Assembly (NCBI RefSeq): GCF_001540865.1 | Contig: NC_033622.1 | Coordinates: forward strand, 14,576,797-14,640,796 | DNA length: 64,000 nt | Direction of reading: 5' to 3' | DNA from: Ananas comosus | Lineage: Eukaryota > Streptophyta > Magnoliopsida > Poales > Bromeliaceae | In this document: piece after piece, positions 9,542 through 20,444 of the stretch | How positions within the stretch are numbered: position 1 is the first letter of the stretch | Layout: every line of letters starts with the position of its first letter | The notes under the pieces: model-generated | What the model was told of the DNA's origin: nothing | Databases searched by the model: none | The model's input: only the letters and a program-made list of their open reading frames with translations | Made by a program: the position numbers and the translations under genes

Positions 9542-11927
9542 AATCATGTGAGTTTGTTACGAATGACGAGGAGAATGGACGTGGTTAGTTGAGAGATGTG
9601 GTGATAAGGTATAATAAAACAAACCCCGAGTCAATTCAACTTATCGCCTCTCTCCGGGCTCACCGGAGCTTTTGTGGAATTTGTGGTAGCGATTTTTGAA
9701 AAATAAAAATTGTAACAATTGAACAAAAACGAATGCTCTTAATTTGAGTTGAAACTGATAGAGACGATATTTTAATATACAAATATTTCTTTCTATTTCA
9801 ATAAATTTTTAAATTCGATTTAAAAAAGTACAATGAATAAATAATAAAGGATCAAAGAGCAATGTTAAACTACAAGTACAACAGTATCCATGTGCTTAGG
9901 CTTTGGAATTCTACAACTAACCATATTCTAATCTCTTTGATGTGACACTAATCTACAGGATTCACTTAAATAATTCATTCCTGTGGTGTTTCTGTACACT
10001 ACTGTATTATATATAATATATAGTAAAACCATTTAGATTTTTCTATTCTTCGTACATTGTTTTTTTTTTTTTATTTGAGCAATAGGTATAGCATGCTATC
10101 CGCTTCGTTTATTTTATTTAAAAATAAATTTAGTTAGAAATGTGAACAAATTAAGATTCGAACTTGGAACCTCGATCGGGTACCAACCATCAAATTTTTT
10201 GCCACTTGCGTCAGAAACGGTCGGTTTCATGCATCGTTGTATCTAATTATAAAACAATGCATTATAAACTTTCGGAGCCAAACTGTTTGACAATACCTGT
10301 GCGTCTAAAATCAGATCATCCGATGGTCCCACTGAGCTCCGATTAGTCAATCAGAGTTCTGTTTGGTATGATGGTGAGCTAGTTGCAATCAAATTTTAGA
10401 TCTTGTTGCGGTGTAGCTCAACCTTTTCGAGGGGACCAACATATATTTGACGTATTTTTTTGGCCACAGGAATTAAGTCAAATGGATGACCTAATCGATC
10501 ACTTCATTTACGAGCATATATTTTGCGTTGCTCATTAGTCTACTTGCATATTTTTAAATGTCAAAAGATGTAGTTAGCTAATTAAAAATGTAGATATGTA
10601 TATATGACTCATTACGCAATGGCATTTGGTTTTTGCTGTTCTCGACTACTCAAAGTCAAATTTGTGTTATTTAATCCATTTTTCGCGGTCTATGAGCCTG
10701 CTTATGCGGCTTAATATGCGTAAATGGTTGGTTGACCACCCCAACTTGCATAGGTCATGAAATTTACTTTTAAGTCTCGGCAATACTAGTATCTTCATAT
10801 GGATCTATTTACGTCTCTTTAGAATTTTCTCTTATTAGTATTTTACTTTCCTATATTACCTAAACTCACCGCATACATCAATTGAGATTTGTGGTCCCCT
10901 AGCAACATGTATACTGCGCGTACCTTTGAGAACATTAAATTGATTTGTACTTGATCATCTTAACTTATTTATTTGTTAGTTATCATTAATTGTGGTTTCA
11001 AACTCAATCACGTCAAACTCCTGTTGCTTCAGATAAAAACTACTGTTCATTAGCCTGGTATTAATTTAAATACTTAGCGTAGAAGTTAGCATCTTAATAT
11101 CTGCTTGCTTTCATATTTATTTTTCGTTAGGTGACCGGACAATGAAAGAGATACTTGCTTCTGTCCTTGTCCATATGAAAACAAGACAAGAATTCCCTTT
11201 TATAGAAGGCTTAATGTGAATGAATCATGTTGTTCAACTAGTTGTCTAGTGTGCCGATCCTTCCTCGGAATATTAATCTCATACTTTTAGAAAATAACAG
11301 TTATAATATGCATATAATGTTTTAAGTTTTTTCTTTTTTAACTTGTCAGAACAAATTTTTGAATTGGTTTGTAAGTTCTTCTAAAAATATAATATGATAT
11401 CACAGCTTGGTTCATACGTACCCTTGTTTCTAGTTTTGTTTCTTTCCGTTTAGTTATGTTTCAATTTGCTTTCGTTCTTGTCTTGGCCTGGTTTCATTCA
11501 GTTTTTTTTAATCCAGTTTCATTCATTTGTGCTCGTTTGACTTCGTTTGCTAATCGTTTGACTACAGCGTATGTGCCTTACATGCTAGTATTTTTTTAAA
11601 AAAAATAATAAAAATTGACCTAGACCCTTTCGACTTCGCCTAATTACTAATTTCTTTTGCAGTTTGAAAGGGAAAATTTGTTTCATTTCTTGCATATAAA
11701 GATCCACCTAGTTCTACACAATCACTCAATTCCACATGTTGGATGAACTCTTACATTCTCTCTCCCATTTGATGGTTAATTATTTATCGTACCTTTCTGA
11801 AGTGCACTTTGAAAACAGATGCCATGTCATTCAACAGTTTATTAACCAAGTTTTAATTCTTTTTTAATGTAAACTTCTCCAGAAGAGAACGAGGTTCGTG
11901 GAACTGCCAGATGAGATAATCGCGTGA
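8790..11927 (+). CDS. PADRE (DUF4228) domain protein, frameshifted exon 1
   Basis: Small plant-specific PADRE-family protein; members are often stress- or pathogen-responsive, and their biochemical role is not established. The start is the ATG at 8790 (MGNSIGGKRRTAKVMMIDG). Family hallmarks are the N-terminal MGN, the basic patch followed by a hydrophobic strand, the block LKPGKLYFLVDLP, then LESLMLSRRS and a C-terminal helix KSQVAKLMEES. Exon 1 ends at 9345 (GAG before GTACGA). The intron is 9346-11882. Exon 2 (11883-11927) gives KRTRFVELPDEIIA and a stop, matching the usual basic/DEIIA-like tail in phase 0. The reading frame changes by one base between about 9030 and 9072, in a CG-rich tract, so exon 1 as written encodes the two halves in different frames. 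Corrected length would be about 199 residues, normal for the family. A sequencing error is more likely than a real mutation, because both halves are well conserved. Confidence 0.8.
9346..11882 (+). other. Long intron of the PADRE gene
   Basis: Inferred from the GT donor after GAG at 9345 and the CTTCTCCAG acceptor ending at 11882. It is AT-rich, with a poly-A run at 9511-9537 and a SINE at about 10060-10220. The unusual length (about 2.5 kb) for a small gene is partly explained by this insertion. Confidence 0.7.
10060..10220 (-). mobile_element. tRNA-derived SINE, diverged copy in an intron
   Basis: Same family and orientation as the copy at 6513-6680: T-rich left end, a shared GCTATCCGCTTCGTTTATTT block, a GATTCGAACTTGG box-B-like region (minus strand) and the head ending around GCCACTTGCGTCAGAA. 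It has several substitutions and no obvious target-site duplication, so it is older. Confidence 0.75.
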
Positions 11928-14804
11928 CGCGCGGAACAAAGATTTATAGGTTTCAATCCATTTCCTTTTAGAAGGAATTGCGGGTCGAACATGAGAAGCT
12001 GCTTGTGGCTTCCTTTCTCCCCCAACAAGCTGTAGCTCTTCTTCTTCTTCTTCTTCTGTTTATTTCTCTTTTTCGTTTTTCCTTATTTAGGTAGCTCTGT
12101 AAAAGTATGTGCTTGCTTAATGGATGTCTCTTTCTTAGCAGTTTGCTTACATTTTCTCTTCTGTTTTTTTTCTCCTTCCCTAAGTATATATATATAAATA
12201 TATATTATCTCATGGACATATAAAAAGTGGATTCACCATATTATTCTTTTCACATAACTGCTTGACACAGTTCGGTGTTTTCTCACCGAACCATCGAAAC
12301 TAGATTTTGCATTTAATAGAAATGGTTCGCAACAGTGACTTTTAGAAGCTATCTAATTCGATGAGATTATTATCGCGATGAGATTATTATGAATATATGC
12401 TTTTTATGGTTTTTGTGTGTTGGTTTAAATGGAATGGGCCAAGTCATGTTCAAAATGGCGTGAGACTGGATAGGCCGAATTATTTTCGAAATGGCGTGAG
12501 GTTGATTGGGTCAAATCACAATCGAGACCCGTGGGCGTTATATCTGTACGCTTTAAGTGAATTGGTTGCGTATTTCTAACAGCCCGAGCTTTGGATTAAT
12601 GGTTAGTGTTAACGATCCAACATTGTGTGGGTGTCAGCTGCTTTGAGAACTTATCTACTCTGTGAAGCTGCAGTAATCATGTGGAAAATAAAACGTTCAA
12701 ACCTAGTAGTTCCAATAACACTCAGATCTTCTTCTTCTTTTTTTGGCCTTGCTTTTGCTCTCATCTGGAGTTATCTATAACAAAGCACTTGCTTATCAGA
12801 AAAGTTTGGAGTTTTCGTTGTTGCGGAAAGCAAAGTTTTGATTTTGGCCTCAAAAGGCAAAATTTTCAATTTGAAATACCCTAGACTACTAGGGAGAGAA
12901 ATTATTAGAAAAACTTGGAGTTTTTGACGCTGCGAAAAGCAAAAAATTGAGAATCTTATTTATGTTTCCCACAATAGCAAAAACATCAGCTGGAAACAAC
13001 TGCTAAGAAGAGCAACAACAAAAGCCTCGGACTCGATTTTCCAGAATAGGAATCATAGACAACAACTCGGCTCACCAGGCTCAGTATTCCTGGGCTAAGC
13101 TCATCCAATTTAATAAACGAGTTTAATTAACTCAATTAAACATGTGGACTATGATGGGCTACATCGCCTAAGATTGATTTGTAAATGATCGCTTATTGGG
13201 CTAGTGCGAACGTTGAGCCCATTATTGGCCAATAAGATGGCCCTATCTTTTAAAGCTCGTACGTAGTGGCTGAGCCCGGCCCACGAGGTTGGGCCCAAAT
13301 GTAGATCTACACCTGGTAAAAAACGAGCCTTGATTGGGTTGGATCGACCCATTTGGACCCCCAATTTTAATTTATTGAGCACAAATTTTGTCTACAATCT
13401 GCGCACCACTGGCTATCAGAGGAGGCGAGATGCACCTAGGCCATTAGACATGAGAATAGCTAATCAAATTTATTCTTCGGAGCTGAGCCAAACGTTAACC
13501 ACTCCAATTTGGCCAAAAAAAAACGACTTCAAAATGGTTTTAAACCGAAGACCGAAGAATTTTCCGACTTAATGCCCCAGTATGTATTAATTATTTCAAT
13601 TTTTGTTAACTCGCAAACTAAAATTATAAATACAACTTCCATTGATTAATTTAATTTAACACGCGAAGTTGACGAAGTGTCGACAATTTTGATGACTTAG
13701 CTTTTAGATTTGGGAAAGTTTCTTTCATTTCTATTTTATGATGAAAAACACAGAGGAACTTATCTCTAATTGGAACATGCCCCCTCAATGCATGTAAGGC
13801 CATCAAGTACTGTACTGGTGTGTCCTTAAAGCAAATGTTGGGGTGTGCATTATGAAAAGTTAAAAACTACTGCCGCAAATTTACTCACTCTCTCCGTACG
13901 CTTTTTACTTACAGCAATTGAATTCAAATGAAGCATTACAATGAAAATGAGTACGTGCGAGAGCCGACAATTCAACAACAAAATCTTCGAACTTGTCGCA
14001 TGATAGGTCTTTCGTTGTGAAAGCTCAGCAATTTATTAATTATCATATGTACTGGACCGACTCATCGATAATATGGGATGCTACTACATTGCTAAAAGGA
14101 TAATAAAGTTTAAGTTTATGAAGCATCTCTAGCATGTAAGAAAGGGCTACATAGTACATGCCTAAATATCAATTAAACACTCTATATATAGGCCTCAAAA
14201 TAATGGGGCATAAATAAGTGTTTCCATTTTGGACCAAACTTAAGCTTTCATGGTAGTTGTTCTAAAAAGCCAATCCAACTTCTACAATATGGCTCTCTCC
14301 TTTCACTTTATATTGAGTGTTTTATTTGGATACGTAATAGAAAAAGAGGAGAAAAGGTTAAGTGAAGAGAAAAATCAGCTATATTGTTTCTACTTATCAA
14401 TGAAATATCTGCTTCATATTTTCTTTCTCGTCACATCATAGCTTTGGTTTATTCTTGGTCGCATATATAGCTTTGATCCGAGACAATCTAAAAGATCTAT
14501 TATGTGCACATATTCTCATTTTCATTTTCATTCATTGCTAATGTAGTCTAAATTTTCGAGTAAATAGTATGTTGTATATCTTGAAGATTTAAAGCTTATT
14601 ACTTGTTATTATCAGTAACTGTAATAGTTTAAAGTTTGCTAACCAGTTATTGAAATCTTGACGAATGGCGTGATTTACCTTTTGTATGGCTTGTATATCA
14701 CAATGATTAAACTATTAATATAGGTCGCAAATAACATGCTATGTACACCTCTTATCTTAATATTATCTTGATCTCTACAATATATATATATATAGAGGGA
14801 GAGA
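11928..14804. other. Gene 3' end and intergenic DNA
   Basis: The first few hundred bases probably hold the PADRE 3' UTR (a CTT repeat near 12040-12055 lies in it). Around 12427-12510 the phrase AAATGGCGTGAG(A/G)(C/T)TG recurs twice in a short tandem arrangement. Bases about 13070-13340 are unlike the surroundings and resemble dispersed-repeat DNA, with no conserved protein. Confidence 0.4.
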
Positions 14805-15346
14805 GAGCTAGGCTGGTATACTATCGCACGGAGGTCTCCGTGCTACCAAGTTGTTTTCAATGATCCGGTTTTCAAATCGACGATCGGCTCCGTTAGACTT
14901 GATCTACACTATTAAAAGTATTTGGAAACTAAATTTCATAATTTTCCGACATCATTTGGCTACTGATCCAAAAGTCTCAAAATTGATAATTTTAATGGTA
15001 GATGTGGTGCGTTTGTGAATTTAACGGTGTAAAATAATCCAAATCTGATAAAATTTTTATAGAAAATTCTTTTCACTATTTAAAGTAAGATTAATACCTC
15101 TGATCTTAAATTCAAGTCGCTTATCATCATTTTTTATAATACTTTTAATTTTAGCCGTTCATTTTTAAACTACTCGTTTGATAGATAAATGATGTCGAAA
15201 AATTATGAAATTTAGTTTCCAAATACTTTCAATGGTATAGATCAAGTTTAACGGAACCGATCGTCGATTTGGAAGCTATATCATTGAAAACAACTTGGTA
15301 GCACAGAGGGCTCCGTGCTACTGATAGTATACCAGCTTAGCTCTCT
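14805..15346. mobile_element. Long foldback MITE (ca. 540 bp), key GTAGCACGGAG
   Basis: Inverted halves: the phrase GATCGGCTCCGTTAGACTTG near the left end returns inverted near the right end. The subterminal stem-loop near 14830-14850 has arms resembling GCACGGAG and CTCCGTGC. The right end (15297-15325) carries the matching inverted hairpin. It is preceded by (TA)n(GA)n and followed by (CT)n(TA)n, so the compound microsatellite looks like part of the terminus. No coding capacity. Confidence 0.75.
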
Positions 15347-15400
15347 CTCTCTCTCTCACTCTCTCTCTCTCTCCTCTCTCTCTCTATATATATATATATA

Positions 15401-15945
15401 AAGTCCGGCTCGGCTACTATACTCTTATGAGTACGATCGCCCTCGTACTCATAAGTAATTTTCGATGGTAGAGCTTCCTAATCGACAATCCACACCGTTA
15501 AACGTTATCTAGAACATTTAAAACGTTTATAAATCAAATTTTATAATTTTTCGACATCATTTACCTTACGATCAAAAAGTCACAAAATTGACAATTTTTA
15601 ACGACCGGTATGTGATATTTGCTAGTTTAACAATGTAAAAAAAATAGAATAGATTGAATTTTTGATAGAAAATTCTATTCACTACCTAGATAAAGATCAA
15701 TAACTCCGATCTTAAATTGAAGAATCCGATCATCCATTTTTAGGATGTCGTTCGATTTTGACTGTTCATTTTATGCCCGTTTGATGGACTTTATTATGAT
15801 CTCAAAAAATTACGAAATTTATTTTTTAGAAGTTTCAAATACTCTAGATCATATTTAACGGAGTGGATCGTCGATTCGAAATCCTATCATTGAATACAAC
15901 TTATGAGTACGAATGGCCCAATACTCATAAGAGAGTATAATAGCC

Positions 15946-15952
<7 letters not shown>
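15401..15952. mobile_element. Long foldback MITE (ca. 550 bp), key TTATGAGTACG
   Basis: Same body plan as the preceding element, but the subterminal stem-loop has arms TTATGAGTACG and CGTACTCATAA. The same key is present inverted at the right end (15900-15932). The inner arms share GATCGTCGATTCGAAA-like blocks. A (CT)n(TA)n tract (15951-15997) follows it. Confidence 0.75.
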
Positions 15953-15997
<45 letters not shown>

Positions 15998-17781
15998 CTC
16001 AATACATGCAGTCGGACATGTTTTGTCCTTGTGGAGTGCTAACTTTTTCCTGCATGCCTTGGACTTGTGAAGAGAACATCAAAAATGCATGTCCAGATAA
16101 TGTTCAACGTTTGCATGCCAAAACATTTATAATAATAATAAAAAAAGTTTATCCATTGTTCATTGCTGATGCGTTTCCAGATACACAGTGGGTGTTATTC
16201 TTAAGTGTTAGGTAGCAGGTGATGTCCCCTTGATGTTGGCCCAAGCGCTTATTTTAAAAGTATCAAAAGCGTATATATACATTAATTGAATGTAGATATA
16301 TAAGTTCTTCACGTCGATCTCCTTCCCCATAGCTTCTTCGTAATGTATATTATTATTATTATTATTTGAGAGAGGTTGCTTATCTTAACATTCGTAGATA
16401 TATACTTGTTAAATTTGATCAGATTTAATAAATTTGATCTACTCTTGATAATTAAATATGGCTTTCTTAAATGTCTGAACCGAGGAGTCTCGAATAAATA
16501 ATGTGGTCTCGTAGAGCTTAAGGAATGTTGATTGGTGGGATATGCGTGTTCGACGGGTTACTTTAAATGGAAACAGTACGAATTATTGAAAAAGATGTTA
16601 GGCACAGTTTGGAGAAAGATGAGGAGCTCTAATTAACTTCTAATCCATGGGCCACCTTAGTTAATTGCCTTCTCCTCTTTGGACTAAATTTGATATTTGA
16701 TAGAGACATTAAAGGGTCCATCCACTTCAATAAAGTAGCATGTCAAGTTCACCTGTTCTTAAAAGAAAAAATAAAAAAAAGTAAAAAAAAAAAAAAAACC
16801 TAACTCGATAACTATAGGATAGAATTAATCCCAATTTTTAAATAATGTTTTTTAATGGCGTTTGTTCAAATTCAAATTATTTTATTATACCTTAGCTACT
16901 AGTCATAAATTACTGTCAAAAATATTAAAAGAAAAAAACGAGAGATCTATTCAGAATTGCCAGTATAGTCAAAACCTCTTTGCTTACATACAATTCTGAA
17001 TATTATGAAACTATTGTTTCGCTTAATTCGACATGATGTTAAAATATGAGATTTGAATCTCATCAGTTTGACCCGTCACACTATTCTCAAATAATTTAAA
17101 CTTTTAAAAGCACATGATTGTTAATTCCACTTAATTTAATATCTCTTCTTATAAAAAAAAAAAAGTAGGAAAAGGATAATAATCATGTGGAATATTACGT
17201 ACATGTATTAATTAGCTAGGTAAGATATATCTCTATCAAGATTTAAGTCCAAGAAATAAACTACAAAGCACTGCAAAGTGCTGAAAAGGACAACACCGAA
17301 AGCAGCTATCCATGTTGTTCTGAAAGGTCAAAAAAAAGAAAAGAAAAGAAAAGAAAAAAAGCCCTAGCTTTTTTCTTAATGTTCGATTCACATGAGCTCA
17401 AATCTACGTTGGATTGAAGTGATCTGAACCCAAACAACTCAAAAAAGGCTCATGCAAAAGAGAGATTCTACTATATATCAGTCATATCATATAATCTGAT
17501 TGGCTCGCTATAGCAGCAACATAATTAATGCATTTTAGATTTTATTTTTATATATGTATGTACCATTTTGTTTGCTTTGTGGTCAAATTTAAGAGCACAG
17601 TGTCCAGTAATGGGACAATAATAATTGGGTGCCATTTTGCTAAAATTAATTTACATTTTGCGCTATTTTAATTATGGCTTTGCTTCGGTTTTTGGGTTAC
17701 TTTTTCGTGACTCGATCTTAGGTTGTTTGTTCTTAAAATAAGTATAATTTTTTAGATAAGCAGGAATTAGTTCAATTTTGT
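15998..17781. other. Intergenic DNA, no gene seen
   Basis: A 69-codon open frame begins near 16006 but resembles no known protein. Bases 16328-16366 hold a TTA repeat and 16775-16798 an A-rich tract. No RNA gene is evident. Confidence 0.4.
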
Positions 17782-18475
17782 GTTTGGACGAGAATCCAAA
17801 TATTTAGAGGAATAAGAAGAATAAGAAAATTATGTTTGGATGATTGGATTGGAATAGTAGGAATAAGTGTAATTATGATTGAAAATAAAAATAAGCATCT
17901 AAGTATTAGTGAAATAATATTTTAATAAGTTTATAAATAAATTAATTAAAATTATTATAAGAGATGATGAAGATCACGTTAATTAATTAGTAAATAACTA
18001 TAAAAAAATAGTCAATATGTTAATATTAATTAATTATTTAATTTTTTACATTTTTAGTTAATATATTAATTATATAAATTAAAATATTAATTATTTAAAT
18101 AATAGAAATATTAGTTTATGATTGAATAAGGCATATCAAACCGCTAGCTATTTAATTAGATAATTAATTATAAATTATAAATAAATTATTATTTAAATAT
18201 TTGGTAATTTAATAAGTTAAATAATTAGTTAGTTAGTTATTAAAAATTTAATTGTATTATTTTACTATAATTTATAATTATTTATAACTTAATGAGTAGA
18301 GGAATAAAGTAGAGAATTAATGGCTTGTTCTTTCCTCTTAACGGATTATTCAAGAATAACCCGTTAAGAGGAAAGAATAATAGTTCTTAGCAATTTTTAG
18401 GACTGTTTCTGTTTGGAAGGATAAAGAGAATAAATTTCTTATTCTTTATTTATCTTTTGAATCAAACATTGTCTT
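17782..18475. mobile_element. AT-rich MITE-like element with internal hairpin
   Basis: Begins near GTGTTTGGACGAGAATCC, with GGAATAAGAAGAATAAGAA following. It ends with an inverted relative (AATAAATTTCTTATTCTTTA then TTGAATCAAACA). These loosely inverted ends fit the GTTTGGAT...ATCAAAC type of plant MITE. A near-perfect hairpin (18327-18378) lies inside. Boundaries are approximate and no target duplication is clear. Confidence 0.45.
18327..18378. repeat. Near-perfect 25-bp inverted repeat
   Basis: Arms 18327-18351 and 18354-18378 pair at 23 of 25 positions with a 2-base loop. The core CTTTCCTCTTAACGG pairs exactly with CCGTTAAGAGGAAAG. Confidence 0.85.
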
Positions 18476-19045
18476 AATGACTCGGCTAGAGATCTTCAGA
18501 ATCATTTGGAATTGTCTATATCGGATAAATTAATTACTGTATACGACGAATAAATGATGTTGCCTCGAAGTCTCATTTTATCATATCCAATCCAGGTAGT
18601 CGAAAAGGTCATCTGTTGAGCACTCATTTTAGATCAGCACGAAATATTCTAAATTAAGCAAAAAAAATAAGATGGCGTAAAGTGCAAAATCAATCTAAAC
18701 ATGGTTTTTTTTTTAAAAAAAAAATTTCCAAATAATTAAAATGTGGGGAGTATTGTGGTGGAGCCATTACGTGCTAGCTTGTTGAAGAGCACCGCCCCTG
18801 AGCTGTTTATGGTGTAAGGAATCTGCTTTTGATGGAAGCAATTTTGTCCGCTTTGTTAATTTCTCGCTGAATTATTATTGCCTTGTATGCATTTTCAAGC
18901 TCGTTCTCTTGATAATCAATGACTTCCTTTTTATAAACTATGATTGTGTTTCATACTTTCAATGCAAGTCGGGGAGAAATTGTTTTTTTTTTGAGAAATG
19001 TCGTGGAGAAATTGTTATCTTTATATGTATATATATAGAGAGAGA
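18476..19045. other. Intergenic DNA, no gene seen
   Basis: AT-rich sequence with A/T homopolymer tracts near 18703-18724. No coding or RNA feature is recognised. Confidence 0.4.
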
Positions 19046-19596
19046 GAGGTGGGTTATTATATTTTTATGAGTACGATCGACTTTCGACTCATAAGTCGTT
19101 TTTTTATGATAGAACTTCCGAATCAACGATTTATATCGTTAAACATTATATAGAGCATTTGAAACTTCTAGAAACTACATTTTATAATTTTTTGATATAA
19201 TTTATCTTATGATCAAAGAATTTCAAAGTTGACAACTTTAATGACCGGTATGCGTGGGATGCTCGTTAGTTTAATGATATAAAAGAATCAAAATTTGTTG
19301 AATTTTTAATAAAAAAAAATTATATTTACTATCTAGATAAAGTTCAATAACTCAATCTTAAATTGAAGAATCCAATTATTCATTTTAGGATTTCCTTTAA
19401 TTTTGATCATTTATTTTATATCCGCTTGATTGATTTTATTATAATTTTGAAAAATTACGAAATTTTTTTTTTAGAAATTTTAAATGCTCTACATCATATT
19501 TAACGGTGTGGATCGTTAATTCGAAAGTTCCATCATTGAAAGTAATTTTCGAGTACAAAGAGCTTTATACTGATAAGAGTATAGTAGCCTTACTCT
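19046..19596. mobile_element. Long foldback MITE (ca. 550 bp), diverged
   Basis: Same family as 15401-15952 (shared TTATGAGTACGATCG left hairpin, TCATTTATTTTATATCC-like interior and GGATCGTTAATTCGAAAG right arm), with more substitutions and weaker right-end pairing. Flanked by TA repeats with GA on the left and CT on the right. Confidence 0.7.
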
Positions 19597-19609
19597 CTTT
19601 CTCTCTCTT

Positions 19610-19649
<40 letters not shown>

Positions 19650-19652
<3 letters not shown>

Positions 19653-19863
19653 TTGAGCTAGAATACTCTCAAAAGCACCAAGGGGGTTATGCTTTTGAGT
19701 TTTTAACCATTGAATTAAGAGATGTATGGTTGAGATGATGGTGGTAGGTGGTGGTAGGTGGAATAGTGTTTGATCCGAGGGGTATTAGTAATTAAGGAGT
19801 AGATCCAAGGGCTATAAACTTAGAAGCACCAAGGTGTTGGTACTTCTAAAAGTATTCTAGCTC

Positions 19864-19868
<5 letters not shown>
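19650..19868. mobile_element. Short foldback MITE (ca. 220 bp)
   Basis: Terminus GAGTTGAGCTAGAATACT, inverted at the right end. The left stem-loop has arms CTCAAAAGCA and TGCTTTTGAG. The right stem-loop has arms near AGAAGCACC and GGTACTTCT, so here the two ends do not share one key. Interior GGTAGGTGGTGGTAGGTGG is shared with 4812-5032. Confidence 0.7.
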
Positions 19869-19903
<35 letters not shown>

Positions 19904-19907
<4 letters not shown>

Positions 19908-20444
19908 GGGCTACTATACTCTTATGAGTATAGAGCCCTTCGTACTCATAAGTTGTTTTCGATATTGGGCTTTTCGAATCGACGATCCACACCGTTAAAC
20001 ATGATCTATAGTATTTGAAACTTTTAAAAAATAAATTTCATAATTTTTCGAAATCATTATATAGTCCATCAAGCGGGTATAAAATGAACGGTTAAAATCG
20101 AACGACATCCTAAAAAAGGATGATCAGATCCTTCAATTTAAGATCGGGGTTATTGATCTTTATTTAGGTAGTGAATAAAATTTTCTATCAAAAATTCAAT
20201 CTATTCCAATTCTTTTTCACTGTTAAACTAGCAAATATCTCATACCGGCCGTTAAAAATTGTCAATTTTGTGAGCTTTTGATCGCAATGTAAATGATATC
20301 GAAAAATTATAAAATTTAATTTCTAGAAGTTTTAAATGTTCTAGATAATGTTTAACGGTATGGATCGTCGATTCGAAAGCTTTATTATCGAAAATAATTT
20401 ATGAGTACGAAAGCGATTGTACTCATAAGAGTACAGTGGCCGGT
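19904..20444. mobile_element. Long foldback MITE (ca. 540 bp), key TTATGAGTA
   Basis: Close relative of 15401-15952 in largely inverted-body arrangement. Both ends carry the CTTATGAGTA / TACTCATAAG stem-loop. It is preceded by a TA microsatellite (19869-19903). Confidence 0.75.

Noticed and set aside
16006..16215. 69-codon frame with several cysteines
   Set aside because: No recognisable domain, and the surroundings are repeat-rich; chance cannot be excluded.
18327..18400. Helitron 3' end
   Set aside because: The hairpin is suggestive, but no CTRR end followed by T and no TC start could be paired with it.
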